Assembly: GCA_016720465.1 (NCBI GenBank)
Contig: JADKKO010000003.1
Location: forward strand, 85,817 to 149,816
Length of the DNA: 64,000 nt
Direction of reading: 5' to 3'
Origin: Holophagaceae bacterium
Lineage (GTDB): Bacteria; Acidobacteriota; Holophagae; Holophagales; Holophagaceae
Shown here piece after piece: positions 17,124-26,874 of the stretch. The position numbers and the translations under genes were made by a program. Numbering within the stretch: the stretch's first letter is position 1; each line of letters begins with the position of its first letter. The notes under the pieces are model-generated. The model worked only from the letters and a program-made list of their open reading frames with translations, was not told where the DNA came from and ran no database searches.

Positions 17124-19612
17124 CTACCTTGCGGGAATCTCCACGGGCGACACCTTCCAGATATCGCGGCAATAGTCGCGGATGGACCGGTCGGAGGAGA
17201 AGTGGCCCATGCGGGCGACGGTCAGGATCGCTCGGCGGGTCCATGCGGCAGAGTCGCAGAAATCCTTGGAGGCCTGTTCTTCTGCCTCGACATAGGCCCG
17301 GAAGTCGCTTAGCACCATGTATTCATCCCAGCCCAGCAGCGAATGGATCAGCGGCGCATACCGCTCGCGGTCGCCGCCGGAGAGGCGGCCCGATCCGATC
17401 AGGTCGAGCGCCGCGCCCAGCTCCGCGTCGCGCTCCGCCAGCTCCCGCGGCCGGTAGCCCCGGGCCTTGGCCTCGCGCACTTGCTCCGCGGTGAGCCCGA
17501 ACAGGTAGAAATTCTCCGCGCCCACCTGCTCGCGGATTTCCACATTGGCGCCGTCGAGCGTGCCGATGGTCAAGGCGCCGTTCAACGACAGCTTCATGTT
17601 GCCTGTGCCGGACGCTTCCTTTCCGGCCGTGGAGATCTGCACGGACAAATCCGCCGCGGGGTAGATGCGCTCGGCGATCTTCACGTTGAAGTCCGGAACG
17701 AACACGACCGAGATCCACTGTCTCGCCGCAGGATCAAGCCGGATCCAGGCCGCCACATCATGGATCAGCCGGATCACGAGTTTGGCCATGAAGTAGCCTG
17801 GAGCGGCCTTTCCGGCGAACACGAAGGTGCGCTTGACCGGGGCAGAAGCCCGGCCTGGATCCGCTGGCAGGAGGTGATGACGTTCAGGAGGTTCAGGACC
17901 TGCCGCTTGTATTCATGGATCCGTTTCACCTGGACGCTGACCAGCGTGTCCGGGTCCAGGTCGAGCCCCGTGGCCAGGGCCACGTGCTCCGCCAGCAGCC
18001 GCTTGTTTTCCTGTTTCGCGCGGCGAAAGGCCTCCCCGAAGGCGGCATCGTCCGCCAGCGGCTCGAGCTTGCGCAGCCGGTCCAGGTCCACCTGCCAGCC
18101 ATCGCCCACGGCTTCCGTGACCAGCCGGGCGAGGCCTGGATTGGCCAGGGCGAGGAAGCGCCGCGGGGTCACGCCGTTCGTCACGTTCGAGAACCGCTCC
18201 GGATACATTTCCGCGAAGTCCCGCAGAATGGTCTCGCGCAGCAGGTCCGAGTGCATCTCGGCCACGCCGTTCACCGCGTGGCTCCCGACGCAGGCCACAT
18301 GCGCCATCCTGACGCAGCGGTCGCCGTGCTCGCCGATGAGGGACATGCGCTGCACGCGGGCCTCGTCGCCGGGGTACTTGGCGCGCACCGCGGACAGGAA
18401 GCGCTGGTTGATCTCGAACACGAGCTCCAGATGGCGCGGCAGGAGGCTTCCGAACAGGGGCAGCCCCCAGGTCTCCAGCGCCTCCGGCAGCAGGGTGTGG
18501 TTCGTGTACCCGAAAGAAGCTGTCGTAATCTCCCAGGCCTCCTCCCAACCCAGGAAGTACTCGTCCACCAGGATCCGCATCAATTCCAGGACCGCGAGCG
18601 CCGGGTGCGTGTCGTTGAGCTGGATCGCGTATTTTTCGTGGAAGAGGTGGATGGCCGGCACCCGCTGCAAGTAGATGCGGACCATGTCCCGCAACGAGCA
18701 TGCGACGAGGAGGTACTGCTGCTCCAGCCGGAGCTGCCGGCCCGCAAGCACCACATCGTTGGGATACAGCACCTTGGAGATGGTCTCGCTCCGCACCTTG
18801 TCCTCGACCGCACGGTAGTAGTCGCCAGCGTTGAAGGCCTGGAAGTCGAAGGACTCCGAAGCGACTGCGTGCCAAAGCCGGACGAAATTCGCGTTTTCCG
18901 TGCCGTATCCAAGCACCGGCGTGTCATACGGCATCCCGTTGACGATCCGGGCGGGCGTCCATTTCACGCGCAGGTTGCCTTGTTCGTCCGTGTGGTGGTG
19001 CGTCGACCCGCCGAATCCAACGGGGTGGAGGATTTGCGGGCGCGGAATCTCCCATGGGTTGCCGTAGCGCAGCCATTTATCAGCGATTTCAACCTGCTGT
19101 CCCGCTTCGATCTTCTGGTCGAAGATGCCGTATTCGTAGCGGATCCCATACCCGATGGCGGGAATGTCCAGGGTCGCCAGGGAGTCCATGTAGCAGGCTG
19201 CGAGCCGGCCGAGCCCGCCATTGCCTAATCCCGGCTCCTCCTCGTGGGCCAGCAGCGCGTCGAGGGACAGGTTCAAGGGCGCGAGGGCTTCGCGCACCGC
19301 AGGTTCGATCTGGAGGCAGAGGATATTGTTTCCCAGCTGCGGCCCAAGCAGGAACTCCGCGGAAAGGTACGCCACGGTGCGGCAGCCCTGCTCGAAATAG
19401 GTCCGCGCGGTGCGCGTCCAGCGCGAGAGCAGGCGGTCCCGCACGACGTAGGCGAGGGCGAGGTAGTGGTCGTTGAGCGTAGCGACCGCGGGGAACTTGG
19501 CCTGCTGGTAGAACAGTTTTTCGATGAAGTCCCGCCGCAGCGAATCGGCATCGACGGGGATCACCGCGTCGTCGAAACCAACCCGTGAGGAAAGGGGAGG
19601 CAGGCTTTCCAT
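17124..19612 (-). CDS. glgP: glycogen/starch phosphorylase GlgP, frameshifted
   Basis: GlgP releases glucose-1-phosphate from alpha-1,4-glucans using pyridoxal phosphate. The gene reads in two frames. The first runs from ATG 19612 (GGAGG site, 'MESLPPLSSRVGFDD') to 'VKRIHEYKRQVLNLLNVI' and then leaves the family sequence; the second resumes with 'RTFVFAGKAAPGYFMAKL' and ends at 17124. The break lies at a four-G run (four C on the coding strand, 17839-17842); one extra C restores a continuous protein of 829 residues, the normal length. The PLP lysine motif 'GTGNMKLSLNGALTIGTLDG' is in the downstream frame, so the upstream piece alone would be inactive. A sequencing error is likely; decay or programmed -1 shifting are alternatives. 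Confidence 0.88.
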
Positions 19613-19724
19613 GGTTTCCTCCGCACTACGGAGACTTTGCCCGCCGAGTGTACGCTCTCGAATGCGGGATGGACGCACAAAAGACGCGGGAGCGGGTAAT
19701 CTGGAGAACCAACCCCGGTGCCCC

Positions 19725-21299
19725 ATGATCATCCGCAGCGCCCATCCCGCGCCCGTCCTGGGGCGTGGTCCGCTTCAAGACCTCGTGCTCGGCAGGGCGC
19801 GCGATCTGCCCGGCAAGCTGGCCCTGGTGGACACCCGGAGCGGGACGCAATTCACGTTTGGGGAGCTGAAGGCCTCCATCCACCGCGTGGCCGGCGGTTT
19901 GGCGGCCCGGGGATTCACGTTGGGCGATGTCTTCGCCATCGCCTGCGCCAACTGCGCGGAATTTGTCCTGGCCTTCCACGCCGTGGGACTTCTCGGCGGA
20001 ACGGTCACCACGCTCAATCCCGCTTACACCACCGAAGAGATGGCGAATCAACTTTGCGACTCCGGCGCAACGTGGCTGCTGGCGGATGCGGCCATCCTGC
20101 CCAAGGCCTTGGAGGCTGCGGCCGCGGCGGGGATCCAGAGGGTCTTCGCCACCGGCGGAGCGGATCTGTCCGCCGCGGAAGCCTTCGGAACCTTGGATTC
20201 CGGAAGCCGCACCGTGCCTTCCGTGGCGCTGGACCCGGCCACGCATTTGATGGCGCTCCCCTATTCCAGCGGCACCCTCGGGCTGCCCAAGGGCGTGATG
20301 CTCACCCATGACAACCTCAGCGTCAATGTGCTGCAGAGCGCGGTCTGCGGCCTGAAGGAGGACGACGTCATCCTGGGCATCCTGCCGCTCTTCCACATCT
20401 TCGGCATGAACGTGATGATGAACACGGGGCTTTCCATTGGCGCGACGCTGGTGCTGCTGCCCCGCTTCGACCTGGAGGAATTCCTCGGGGCCGTCCAGCA
20501 TTACAAGGCTACCTATGTCTTCCTGGTGCCGCCCATCCTGCTGGCCCTGGCGAAGCACCCGCTGGTGGACCAGTTCGATCTCAGTTCGCTGCGCTGCCTG
20601 TTGAGCGGCGCGGCGCCCCTGGGGGAGGCCGTGGCCAGGCAGGTGGAGGAGCGGCTCGGCTGCGTGGTGCTGCAGGGCTACGGCCTCACCGAGACCAGTC
20701 CTGTGGCCATGGTCTCGGCCAAGGACGGGAGCATGCCCCGGGCCTCCGCCGGCGTGCCGGTGGCGGGCACGGAAGCGCGGGTCGTGCATGTTGAAACCGG
20801 CGACCCCGTGGAAGAGGGCGAGCGGGGCGAATTGTGGATCCGGGGCCCCCAGGTGATGAAGGGCTATCTCAACCGCCCCGAAGCCACCGCCGAGGCCATC
20901 GACCCGGAAGGATGGTTCCGCACCGGCGACATCGCCCGCGTGGATGCGGCTGGACACATCTACATCGTGGACCGCCTCAAGGAGCTCATCAAGGTGAATG
21001 GAATGCAGGTCGCGCCCGCGGAACTCGAGGCCCTCCTGCTTTCCCATCCTTCGATCGCAGATGCGGCCGTGATCCCGATCCACGATGACAAATCGGGGGA
21101 GAGGCCCAAGGCCTTCATCGTGCTCAAACCCGGTGAACCCCCGGATGCGGAAGCCATCATGGCCTATGCGGCGGGGCGTGTGGCTCCCCACAAGCGCATC
21201 ACCGCAGTGGAGTTCACGGCGCAGATCCCCAAATCGCCCTCCGGAAAAATCCTGAGGCGGATCCTAGTGGAACAAGAACGGGAGAAGCCGGCCACCTGA
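19725..21299 (+). CDS. AMP-forming acyl-CoA synthetase / 4-coumarate-CoA ligase-like
   Basis: A 524-residue ANL-superfamily enzyme that adenylates a carboxylic acid and transfers it to CoA. Landmarks: the P-loop 'PYSSGTLGLPKGVMLTH' (about 179-195), 'GYGLTETSPVAMVS' near 322, 'GEWIRG'-type 'GELWIRGPQVMKGYLNRPE', 'GWFRTGDIARVD', the hinge 'DRLKELIKVNGMQVAPAELE' and the C-terminal catalytic lysine in 'PKSPSGKILRR'. The second Thr of the consensus SSGTTG is Leu here. It resembles 4-coumarate-CoA ligase and medium/long-chain acyl-CoA ligases; the substrate is not decidable. Start ATG 19725 ('MIIRSAHPAP') is chosen by homology; no strong ribosome site is seen. Divergent from glgP. Confidence 0.88.
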   Translation: MIIRSAHPAPVLGRGPLQDLVLGRARDLPGKLALVDTRSGTQFTFGELKASIHRVAGGLAARGFTLGDVFAIACANCAEFVLAFHAVGLLGGTVTTLNPAYTTEEMANQLCDSGATWLLADAAILPKALEAAAAAGIQRVFATGGADLSAAEAFGTLDSGSRTVPSVALDPATHLMALPYSSGTLGLPKGVMLTHDNLSVNVLQSAVCGLKEDDVILGILPLFHIFGMNVMMNTGLSIGATLVLLPRFDLEEFLGAVQHYKATYVFLVPPILLALAKHPLVDQFDLSSLRCLLSGAAPLGEAVARQVEERLGCVVLQGYGLTETSPVAMVSAKDGSMPRASAGVPVAGTEARVVHVETGDPVEEGERGELWIRGPQVMKGYLNRPEATAEAIDPEGWFRTGDIARVDAAGHIYIVDRLKELIKVNGMQVAPAELEALLLSHPSIADAAVIPIHDDKSGERPKAFIVLKPGEPPDAEAIMAYAAGRVAPHKRITAVEFTAQIPKSPSGKILRRILVEQEREKPAT

Positions 21300-21467
21300 G
21301 GCGCTCCAGCCGGCAAACCTGGCCGGTCCGGCGATTCTGGAGGGCGGCGGCCTTGCGGAAAGTAGGGCATCGAGAGTCGGCTCCCCGGCGATAGACTAGA
21401 GGATTGCCTTTGGCGCGGGTCCTCCCGATCGGCTGGAACCACGCCTGCGCCTCCCCGATGGAGCTCC

Positions 21468-23099
21468 ATGATCACGTTTTCAGATGTCAGCAAACAGTAC
21501 GGCAGGCAAGTGCTCTTCATTGATGCCGGGTTCCAGCTCAACACCGGCGAGAAGGTCGGTCTGGTGGGCCCCAACGGCGCCGGAAAATCCACGCTTTTCC
21601 GCATGATCATGGGCGAGGAAGTGGCCGACGACGGCACCGTGAGCCTGCCGAAAAAGATCTCCGTGGGCTACTTCCGCCAGGAAGTGGACGAGATGTCCGG
21701 CCGGCCTGTCCTGGATGAGGCCATCGCAGGGAGCGGCCGCCTGGGCGACCTGCACCACGAATTGATGGACCTGCAGCACGCCATGTCGGACCCCGGGCGA
21801 GGCGATGAGATGGAAGCGATTCTGGACCGCTTCGGCCACGTGCAGGAGGAGTACCAGCACCTGGGCGGCTACGAGCTGGAGGCCAGGGCCCGGGCTTGCC
21901 TGCACGGCCTGGGCTTCGAGGATGAGCAGATCGATGGCGACGTTGGCGCCTTGTCCGGCGGATGGAAGATGCGCGTCTCCATGGCCAAGGTGCTGCTGGG
22001 CAAATTCGATGTGCTGCTGCTGGACGAGCCCACGAACCACCTGGACATCGAGTCCATCATCTGGCTGGAGGGCTTCCTGAAAAGCCTGCCCTCCACGCTG
22101 CTCATGACTTCCCACGACAAGGATTTCATGAACCGCATCGTCACCAAGGTCATCGAGATCGACGGCGGCGACATCATCACCTATTCGGGCAACTACGACT
22201 TCTACGTGACGGAACGGGAGCAGCGCGAGGCCAACCAGGAAGCGGCCTACGCGCGGCAGCAGGCCAAGCTCGCCAAGGAGCAGCGTTTCATCGAGCGCTT
22301 CTCGGCCCACGCCGCCAAGGCCGCCCAAGTGCAGAGCCGAGTGAAGGCTTTGGACAAGATCGAACGCATCGAGCTGCCGAAAAAACGCAAAGTCGGGAAA
22401 TGGGATTTCCGCATCCCAGGCCGTTCCGGCGACGACGTGGCCATGCTCAAGGGCCTGTCGAAAAGCTACGGCAAGCGCGTCCTGTACGACTCCTTCGATT
22501 TCCATGTGCGCCGCGGCGAGCGCTGGTGCGTCATGGGCAAGAACGGGACCGGCAAATCCACGCTGCTCAAGATGGTGGCGGGCGTCGTCGAGCCCGATGC
22601 GGGCACGGTGCGCCTGGGCGCGAGCCTGAAGGTGGGTTATTTCTCCCAACAGGCCCTGGACCTGCTCAATCCCGAGCTCACGGTCCAGGAGCAGTTCCAG
22701 CAGGATTTCCCCATGGAGGGCATCGGCGTCATCCGCAACCTCCTGGGCGCCTTCCAGTTTTCCGGCGACGAAGTCGAAAAAAAGATTCGTTCCCTCTCCG
22801 GCGGCGAGAAATCCCGGCTGGTGATGGCGCGCATGCTCTTCGACCCGCCCAATTTCCTGGTGCTGGACGAGCCCACCAACCACCTGGATCTCGCCACGAA
22901 GGAAATGCTCATCGAGGCACTGAAGGACTTCGAAGGCACCATGCTCTTCGTCTCCCACGACCGCACCTTCCTGCGCGGCCTGGGCAGCCGCGTGCTGGAG
23001 CTGGCGCCTGACGAACACAAGGGCCCCTTGGCCTACCAGGGCTCCTACATCGAATACGTCGAAGCCACCGGCCGAGAAGCGCCCGGCGCGCACAGCTAG
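21468..23099 (+). CDS. ABC-F family ATPase (YbiT/Uup-like)
   Basis: A 543-residue protein with two ABC ATPase domains and no membrane segment, the layout of ABC-F proteins that act on ribosomes as translation factors. Domain 1 has Walker A 'GPNGAGKSTLFRM' near 34-46, signature 'ALSGGWKMRVSMAKVLL' and Walker B 'LLLDEPTNHLDIESI'. The linker (about 240-310), rich in Arg, Lys and Gln, is the P-site tRNA interaction motif region. Domain 2 has 'GKNGTGKSTLLKMVAG', 'SLSGGEKSRLVMARMLF' and 'LVLDEPTNHLDLATKE'. ATG 21468 follows GGAGCTCC. It reads as a housekeeping type rather than an antibiotic-resistance type, but this cannot be settled from sequence alone. Confidence 0.92.
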   Translation: MITFSDVSKQYGRQVLFIDAGFQLNTGEKVGLVGPNGAGKSTLFRMIMGEEVADDGTVSLPKKISVGYFRQEVDEMSGRPVLDEAIAGSGRLGDLHHELMDLQHAMSDPGRGDEMEAILDRFGHVQEEYQHLGGYELEARARACLHGLGFEDEQIDGDVGALSGGWKMRVSMAKVLLGKFDVLLLDEPTNHLDIESIIWLEGFLKSLPSTLLMTSHDKDFMNRIVTKVIEIDGGDIITYSGNYDFYVTEREQREANQEAAYARQQAKLAKEQRFIERFSAHAAKAAQVQSRVKALDKIERIELPKKRKVGKWDFRIPGRSGDDVAMLKGLSKSYGKRVLYDSFDFHVRRGERWCVMGKNGTGKSTLLKMVAGVVEPDAGTVRLGASLKVGYFSQQALDLLNPELTVQEQFQQDFPMEGIGVIRNLLGAFQFSGDEVEKKIRSLSGGEKSRLVMARMLFDPPNFLVLDEPTNHLDLATKEMLIEALKDFEGTMLFVSHDRTFLRGLGSRVLELAPDEHKGPLAYQGSYIEYVEATGREAPGAHS

Positions 23100-23176
23100 G
23101 CCGAGGCGCCACACATCTAAACCGCCTCCACCTTCCTTCGTAGTCCCCTCCACACGCTGCCGTGTCGAGGTGAATC

Positions 23177-25354
23177 TTGCGCGTACCCGCTTTGGCCTTC
23201 GCCTGCTCGGCCCTCGCCGTGGCCCAAGTTCCGAACCCGCCCCATCTGGCAATTCCGCATCTCTCCAAGGCGCCCTCCATGGCGCGGGACTCGGATCTCT
23301 CCACCTGGGAGGGATCGTTGCCCGTCAGCGATTTCGGCATGGTCATGCCGGACGACAAGGGCGCCAACCGCTGGCCCACCCTTGCGCATCTCGCCTGGGG
23401 ACCGGACGCCTTCTATGCCGCCTTCGAATGTTCCGACCCTGAACCGTCCAAAGTGCGCGCTGTGCTCCACAAGCGGGACGATTTCAGCGCCGATCTTGAT
23501 TTCGTTGGCCTCGACATCGATGCGTCCGGCAAGGGGCAGAGCACCATCCGTCTGCTGTCCACACCCCTGGGGGGCCAATTCGATGCCATCGTGACGGATG
23601 CATCAGGGGAGAACTACGCCTATGACTGCGCGTGGGACTCCGTGGGCGTGTTGACCCCGAACGGCTATGTGGTGAAGATCCGCGTGCCCTACAGCAGCCT
23701 GCGGCGGCGCCCGGGCGAGTGGGGGCTGCGCTTCCTGCGCGTCATGCCGAGGGAGCGCCGCTACGGCGCCGTGTGGCCGCGCATGAGCAAGGACATCCAG
23801 TGCGACATCTGCCAAGTGGCGAAGGTTTCAGGCGCGCCGGTGGATCGTCCCGGATCGCCCTTCATGATCATCCCCTTCGCATCCTACGCCCGCGCCCAGT
23901 CCGCCGGCGCGGATCCGGCGCTGCCCGCGGATTCGCGCGCGCGGTTGGGTCTGGATCTTCGGTATTCGAGCACGTCCATCACCCTCGAAGGCACCTATCG
24001 CCCCGATTTCAACACCGCGGACGCGGATGTGGATCCGTTGCAGATCAACAGCCGCTTCCGCGTGGCCTATCCCGAGCGGCGGCCCTTCTTTCTGGAAGGC
24101 ATGGAACTGCTGGGCATCACTGGCGTCCAGCGCCAGTTCTTCAGCCGCGCCATCCAGGAGCCGCTCTACGGCGTCAAGGCCTCGGGCCAGTCCTCCTGGG
24201 CGAGCTGGACCGTGTTGAACGCCAAGGACCAGGAGGGCGGCCAGATCCTGGGCGCCAGCGGGGCCGAAGGGGTGGATGCGCTCCCCACCCGGGACACAGC
24301 CGTAGCCGCGCGGTTCCGCCTCGATGGACGGGGCTCCGGGGTGTCGCTGGTGGGTACAGACAAGGTGCTCGTGGGCGGGCCCGGAGGATCCGGCGGCCAG
24401 AGCGGCGGCATCTACTGGGATCAATATCTGGGGCCGCATTTCCACTTCATCGGCAGTGGCGTGCGCTCCGTGGCGCACCTCCCGAAGGCCGATGGGACCG
24501 TGAGGTCCATGGACGGCACCGCCACCTCGCTGCGCCTGGACTGGAACACCAGGCACTGGTTCGCTTCCGCTTCGCGGCAAGCCACGAGCCCAGGTCTGGT
24601 GCTGGTCTCGGGTTTCACGGACCTCCAGGGCTACCGCCAATCCAGCGCGAATTTCGGTTGGCAGGGCACCTGGAACGATGGGCGTTTCGCGCAGGCCAAC
24701 GCGAGCCTCCGGTGGCGGAACCTCCAGTGGTGGACCGGCAATCCCTTCGATCGCGCAGTCGGGTTGGACGCCTACATCGAGACCGCCGGCCGCTGGGCCT
24801 GGAGCCTGAACTGGGACATTTCGGGGCGCGCGTGGAGCAACGATCAGGTTCGTTCGAACGCCACCCGCAATATCAACATGGCCCTGAGCTGGAAGCGGCT
24901 GTCCTGGGCGCAGCTGCTCATCCGCGCCACCACGGGCCGGACCATCGACCTGTCTTCCGGCGCGCCGGCGCGGTTGCGCACCCACGAGTTCAGCAGCAGC
25001 GGCGGCATTCGGAATGTGAGCTACCAACTCTCCGCCCTGCAGGCCGAGTTGGACCGGGAAGCCGACGGTCTGCGCCTGCTGCGGGCCAGGGAGCTTTCCA
25101 CCACGGCCATCTGGCAGATGCCCCATCACTTCTACCTGAAGAGCCAGGCCTTCGTGGTGCGCTACGATGGCGACGGGCCGGACACCGTCGACAAATACCT
25201 GAAGGCCTTCTTCGGCTGGCAGCCCAACGCCTTCACCAGCGCCCACATCGGCTGGTCCGGCCAGCGCCGCCGGGATCCCCACGCAAGCATTCCCGCCGAG
25301 CGGATGGTGGAACGGGGCATCTTCGCGAAGGTGGCCTACGCGATGCAGTTCTAG
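23177..25354 (+). CDS. CBM9-like / DUF5916-type outer-membrane barrel protein
   Basis: A 725-residue exported protein. The start is TTG 23177, defined by a good GAGGTGA ribosome site seven bases before it and a short signal peptide (MRVPALAFACSALAVAQ). Residues about 40-210 resemble the carbohydrate-binding family 9-like domain that begins DUF5916 proteins ('LAHLAWGPDAFYAAFECSDP', 'AWDSVGVLTPNGYVVKIRVP'). The rest alternates beta strands ('FRVAYPERRPFFLEGMELLG' is a DUF5916 hallmark) and ends in a C-terminal Phe, as in outer-membrane barrels. Function is unknown in the family; a surface transport or binding role is inferred. It follows the ABC-F gene by 77 bp on the same strand. Confidence 0.8.
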   Translation: MRVPALAFACSALAVAQVPNPPHLAIPHLSKAPSMARDSDLSTWEGSLPVSDFGMVMPDDKGANRWPTLAHLAWGPDAFYAAFECSDPEPSKVRAVLHKRDDFSADLDFVGLDIDASGKGQSTIRLLSTPLGGQFDAIVTDASGENYAYDCAWDSVGVLTPNGYVVKIRVPYSSLRRRPGEWGLRFLRVMPRERRYGAVWPRMSKDIQCDICQVAKVSGAPVDRPGSPFMIIPFASYARAQSAGADPALPADSRARLGLDLRYSSTSITLEGTYRPDFNTADADVDPLQINSRFRVAYPERRPFFLEGMELLGITGVQRQFFSRAIQEPLYGVKASGQSSWASWTVLNAKDQEGGQILGASGAEGVDALPTRDTAVAARFRLDGRGSGVSLVGTDKVLVGGPGGSGGQSGGIYWDQYLGPHFHFIGSGVRSVAHLPKADGTVRSMDGTATSLRLDWNTRHWFASASRQATSPGLVLVSGFTDLQGYRQSSANFGWQGTWNDGRFAQANASLRWRNLQWWTGNPFDRAVGLDAYIETAGRWAWSLNWDISGRAWSNDQVRSNATRNINMALSWKRLSWAQLLIRATTGRTIDLSSGAPARLRTHEFSSSGGIRNVSYQLSALQAELDREADGLRLLRARELSTTAIWQMPHHFYLKSQAFVVRYDGDGPDTVDKYLKAFFGWQPNAFTSAHIGWSGQRRRDPHASIPAERMVERGIFAKVAYAMQF

Positions 25355-25381
25355 GATCCGGCTGCCTCAGAGGACTCCGGA

Positions 25382-25639
25382 TCAGCGCGCCTTGATGATG
25401 GAAGTTCTGAATTCCCTGGGGCCCGAACCGCTTCCGCGTTTGAAGAACTTGGCGAAGTTGGTGGCTTCGCTGAAGCCGAGATAGGCGGCGATCTGGGCTA
25501 CGGAAAGATCAGTGTGGGCCAGCAGCCGCTTGCCCTCCAGCAGCACTCGGCCGTCGATGAACGCCTTGGCGGTCACGCCCGCCAAATCCAGCGTGGCCCG
25601 GTTCAGGGTGGCCGCGGCGTAGCCCTTCTTTCGTTTTCC
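25382..25639 (-). pseudogene. truncated AraC-family regulator, C-terminal DNA-binding remnant
   Basis: Minus-strand frame ending at 25382 encodes about 75 residues that match the second half of an AraC/XylS DNA-binding domain: 'LDLAGVTAKAFIDGRVLLEG', 'KRLLAHTDLSVAQIAAYLGF' and 'SEATNFAKFFKRGSGSGPRE'. The upstream part of the first helix-turn-helix and the whole sensor domain are missing, no good start codon precedes the homology, and the frame then runs into the region upstream of the KAS III gene. It looks like a decayed or truncated regulator left between two plus-strand genes. Confidence 0.65.
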
Positions 25640-25729
25640 ATGAAACGGCTCTGGCTGAATCCAAAGTCGTTGTGAATCCCGCCCGATGGTCCGGGCTATG
25701 CTGGGGCTCCAACCGCGGCGAGGGAAACG

Positions 25730-26785
25730 ATGGGAAGTGTGATCACCGGAACGGGAATCGGGCTGGCGCCCCATGTCGTGACGAATGAGGATCTGGCCCG
25801 GATCATGGATACCTCCGACGAATGGATCCGCGCCCGCAGCGGCATCCAGCAGCGGAACTACGCCGCGCCCGGCCAGGGTTCCGCCGAGCTCGGATCCCTG
25901 GCCGCCTCCGCCGCCATCGCCAACGCTGGATTGAGGCCCGCCGACATCGACGCGGTGGTCTTCGCCACCATGACGCCCGATCATGTGCTGCCCGGCAACG
26001 GGCCGCTGCTGCAGGCCGCCCTTGGCCTCCGGAACATTCCGACTTTCGACATCCGGCAGCAGTGCAGCGGCTTCCTCTATGGACTGGAACTGGCCGACCT
26101 CCTGGTCCAGAGCGGCCGCTACCCGCGCGTGCTCCTTGTCGGTGCCGAATTGCACACGGGTTTCATGCCCTGGCACCTGGGCTGGGATACGGTCATCGGG
26201 ATGTCGGACCGGGAGGTCACCGAGGCGGAAAAGGCTGAGAACACCATCTCCCGGGACCGCACCGTGCTCTTCGGCGACGGGGCGGGCGCGGTGGTGCTGG
26301 AGGCCCGGGAAGGCCCGGCCGGCTTGCTGAAGACCCAGCTCTACACCGACGGCACTGGAGCCGGCGTGCTCACCATGAAGGGCGCGAGCTTCAAGAGCCG
26401 GCCCTTCGTGACCCCGGCCCAGATCCAGGCCGGCGACACGATCCCGGTGATGCAGGGCAAGGAAGTGTTCCGCTCCGCCGTGACCCTGATGCCCCAGGCG
26501 GTGCGCGAGGTCTGCGCCGCCGCGGGGGTGGCCGTGGAATCGCTGGACTTGGTCCTCGTCCACCAGGCGAACCTCCGCATCATCGAAGGCGTGCAGAAGG
26601 CCCTGGGCCTCCCGGCCGAAAAGGTCCCCCACAACATCGAGCGCTACGGCAATACCACCGCGGCCACGCTGCCGATCCTCTACCACGAGTGCCTGGAGAA
26701 CGGCCTGGTGAAGCCCGGCATGCTCATCGCCTTCACGGCCCTGGGTTCGGGCATGCACTGGGGCGCGGCCCTCTACCGCGCCTGA
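25730..26785 (+). CDS. beta-ketoacyl-ACP synthase III family protein
   Basis: A 351-residue thiolase-fold enzyme of the KAS III (FabH/OleA) group, which joins an acyl-CoA to malonyl-ACP or another acyl thioester. The catalytic triad is visible: Cys in 'IRQQCSGFLYGLELADLL' near 113, His in 'VLVHQANLRIIEGVQ' and Asn in 'ERYGNTTAATLPILYH'. The glycine-rich end 'FTALGSGMHWGAALYRA' is typical. A segment near 150-185 ('WHLGWDTVIGMSDREVTEAE') is longer than in E. coli FabH (317 residues), as in homologues outside core fatty-acid synthesis. No fab cluster is nearby. ATG 25730 follows AGGGAA. Confidence 0.85.
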   Translation: MGSVITGTGIGLAPHVVTNEDLARIMDTSDEWIRARSGIQQRNYAAPGQGSAELGSLAASAAIANAGLRPADIDAVVFATMTPDHVLPGNGPLLQAALGLRNIPTFDIRQQCSGFLYGLELADLLVQSGRYPRVLLVGAELHTGFMPWHLGWDTVIGMSDREVTEAEKAENTISRDRTVLFGDGAGAVVLEAREGPAGLLKTQLYTDGTGAGVLTMKGASFKSRPFVTPAQIQAGDTIPVMQGKEVFRSAVTLMPQAVREVCAAAGVAVESLDLVLVHQANLRIIEGVQKALGLPAEKVPHNIERYGNTTAATLPILYHECLENGLVKPGMLIAFTALGSGMHWGAALYRA

Positions 26786-26874
26786 GCCACGGCCCGCCCG
26801 CATGCCACGATTAGGGGCCGTGCCATTTCCATGACCACGTTATTTTGACGCGACGGCTTGCTCCAGGAGTCTCC

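Noticed and set aside
25382..26803. 473-codon minus-strand protein containing the AraC domain
   Set aside because: Only the last 75 or so codons resemble AraC; the rest is antisense to the KAS III gene.
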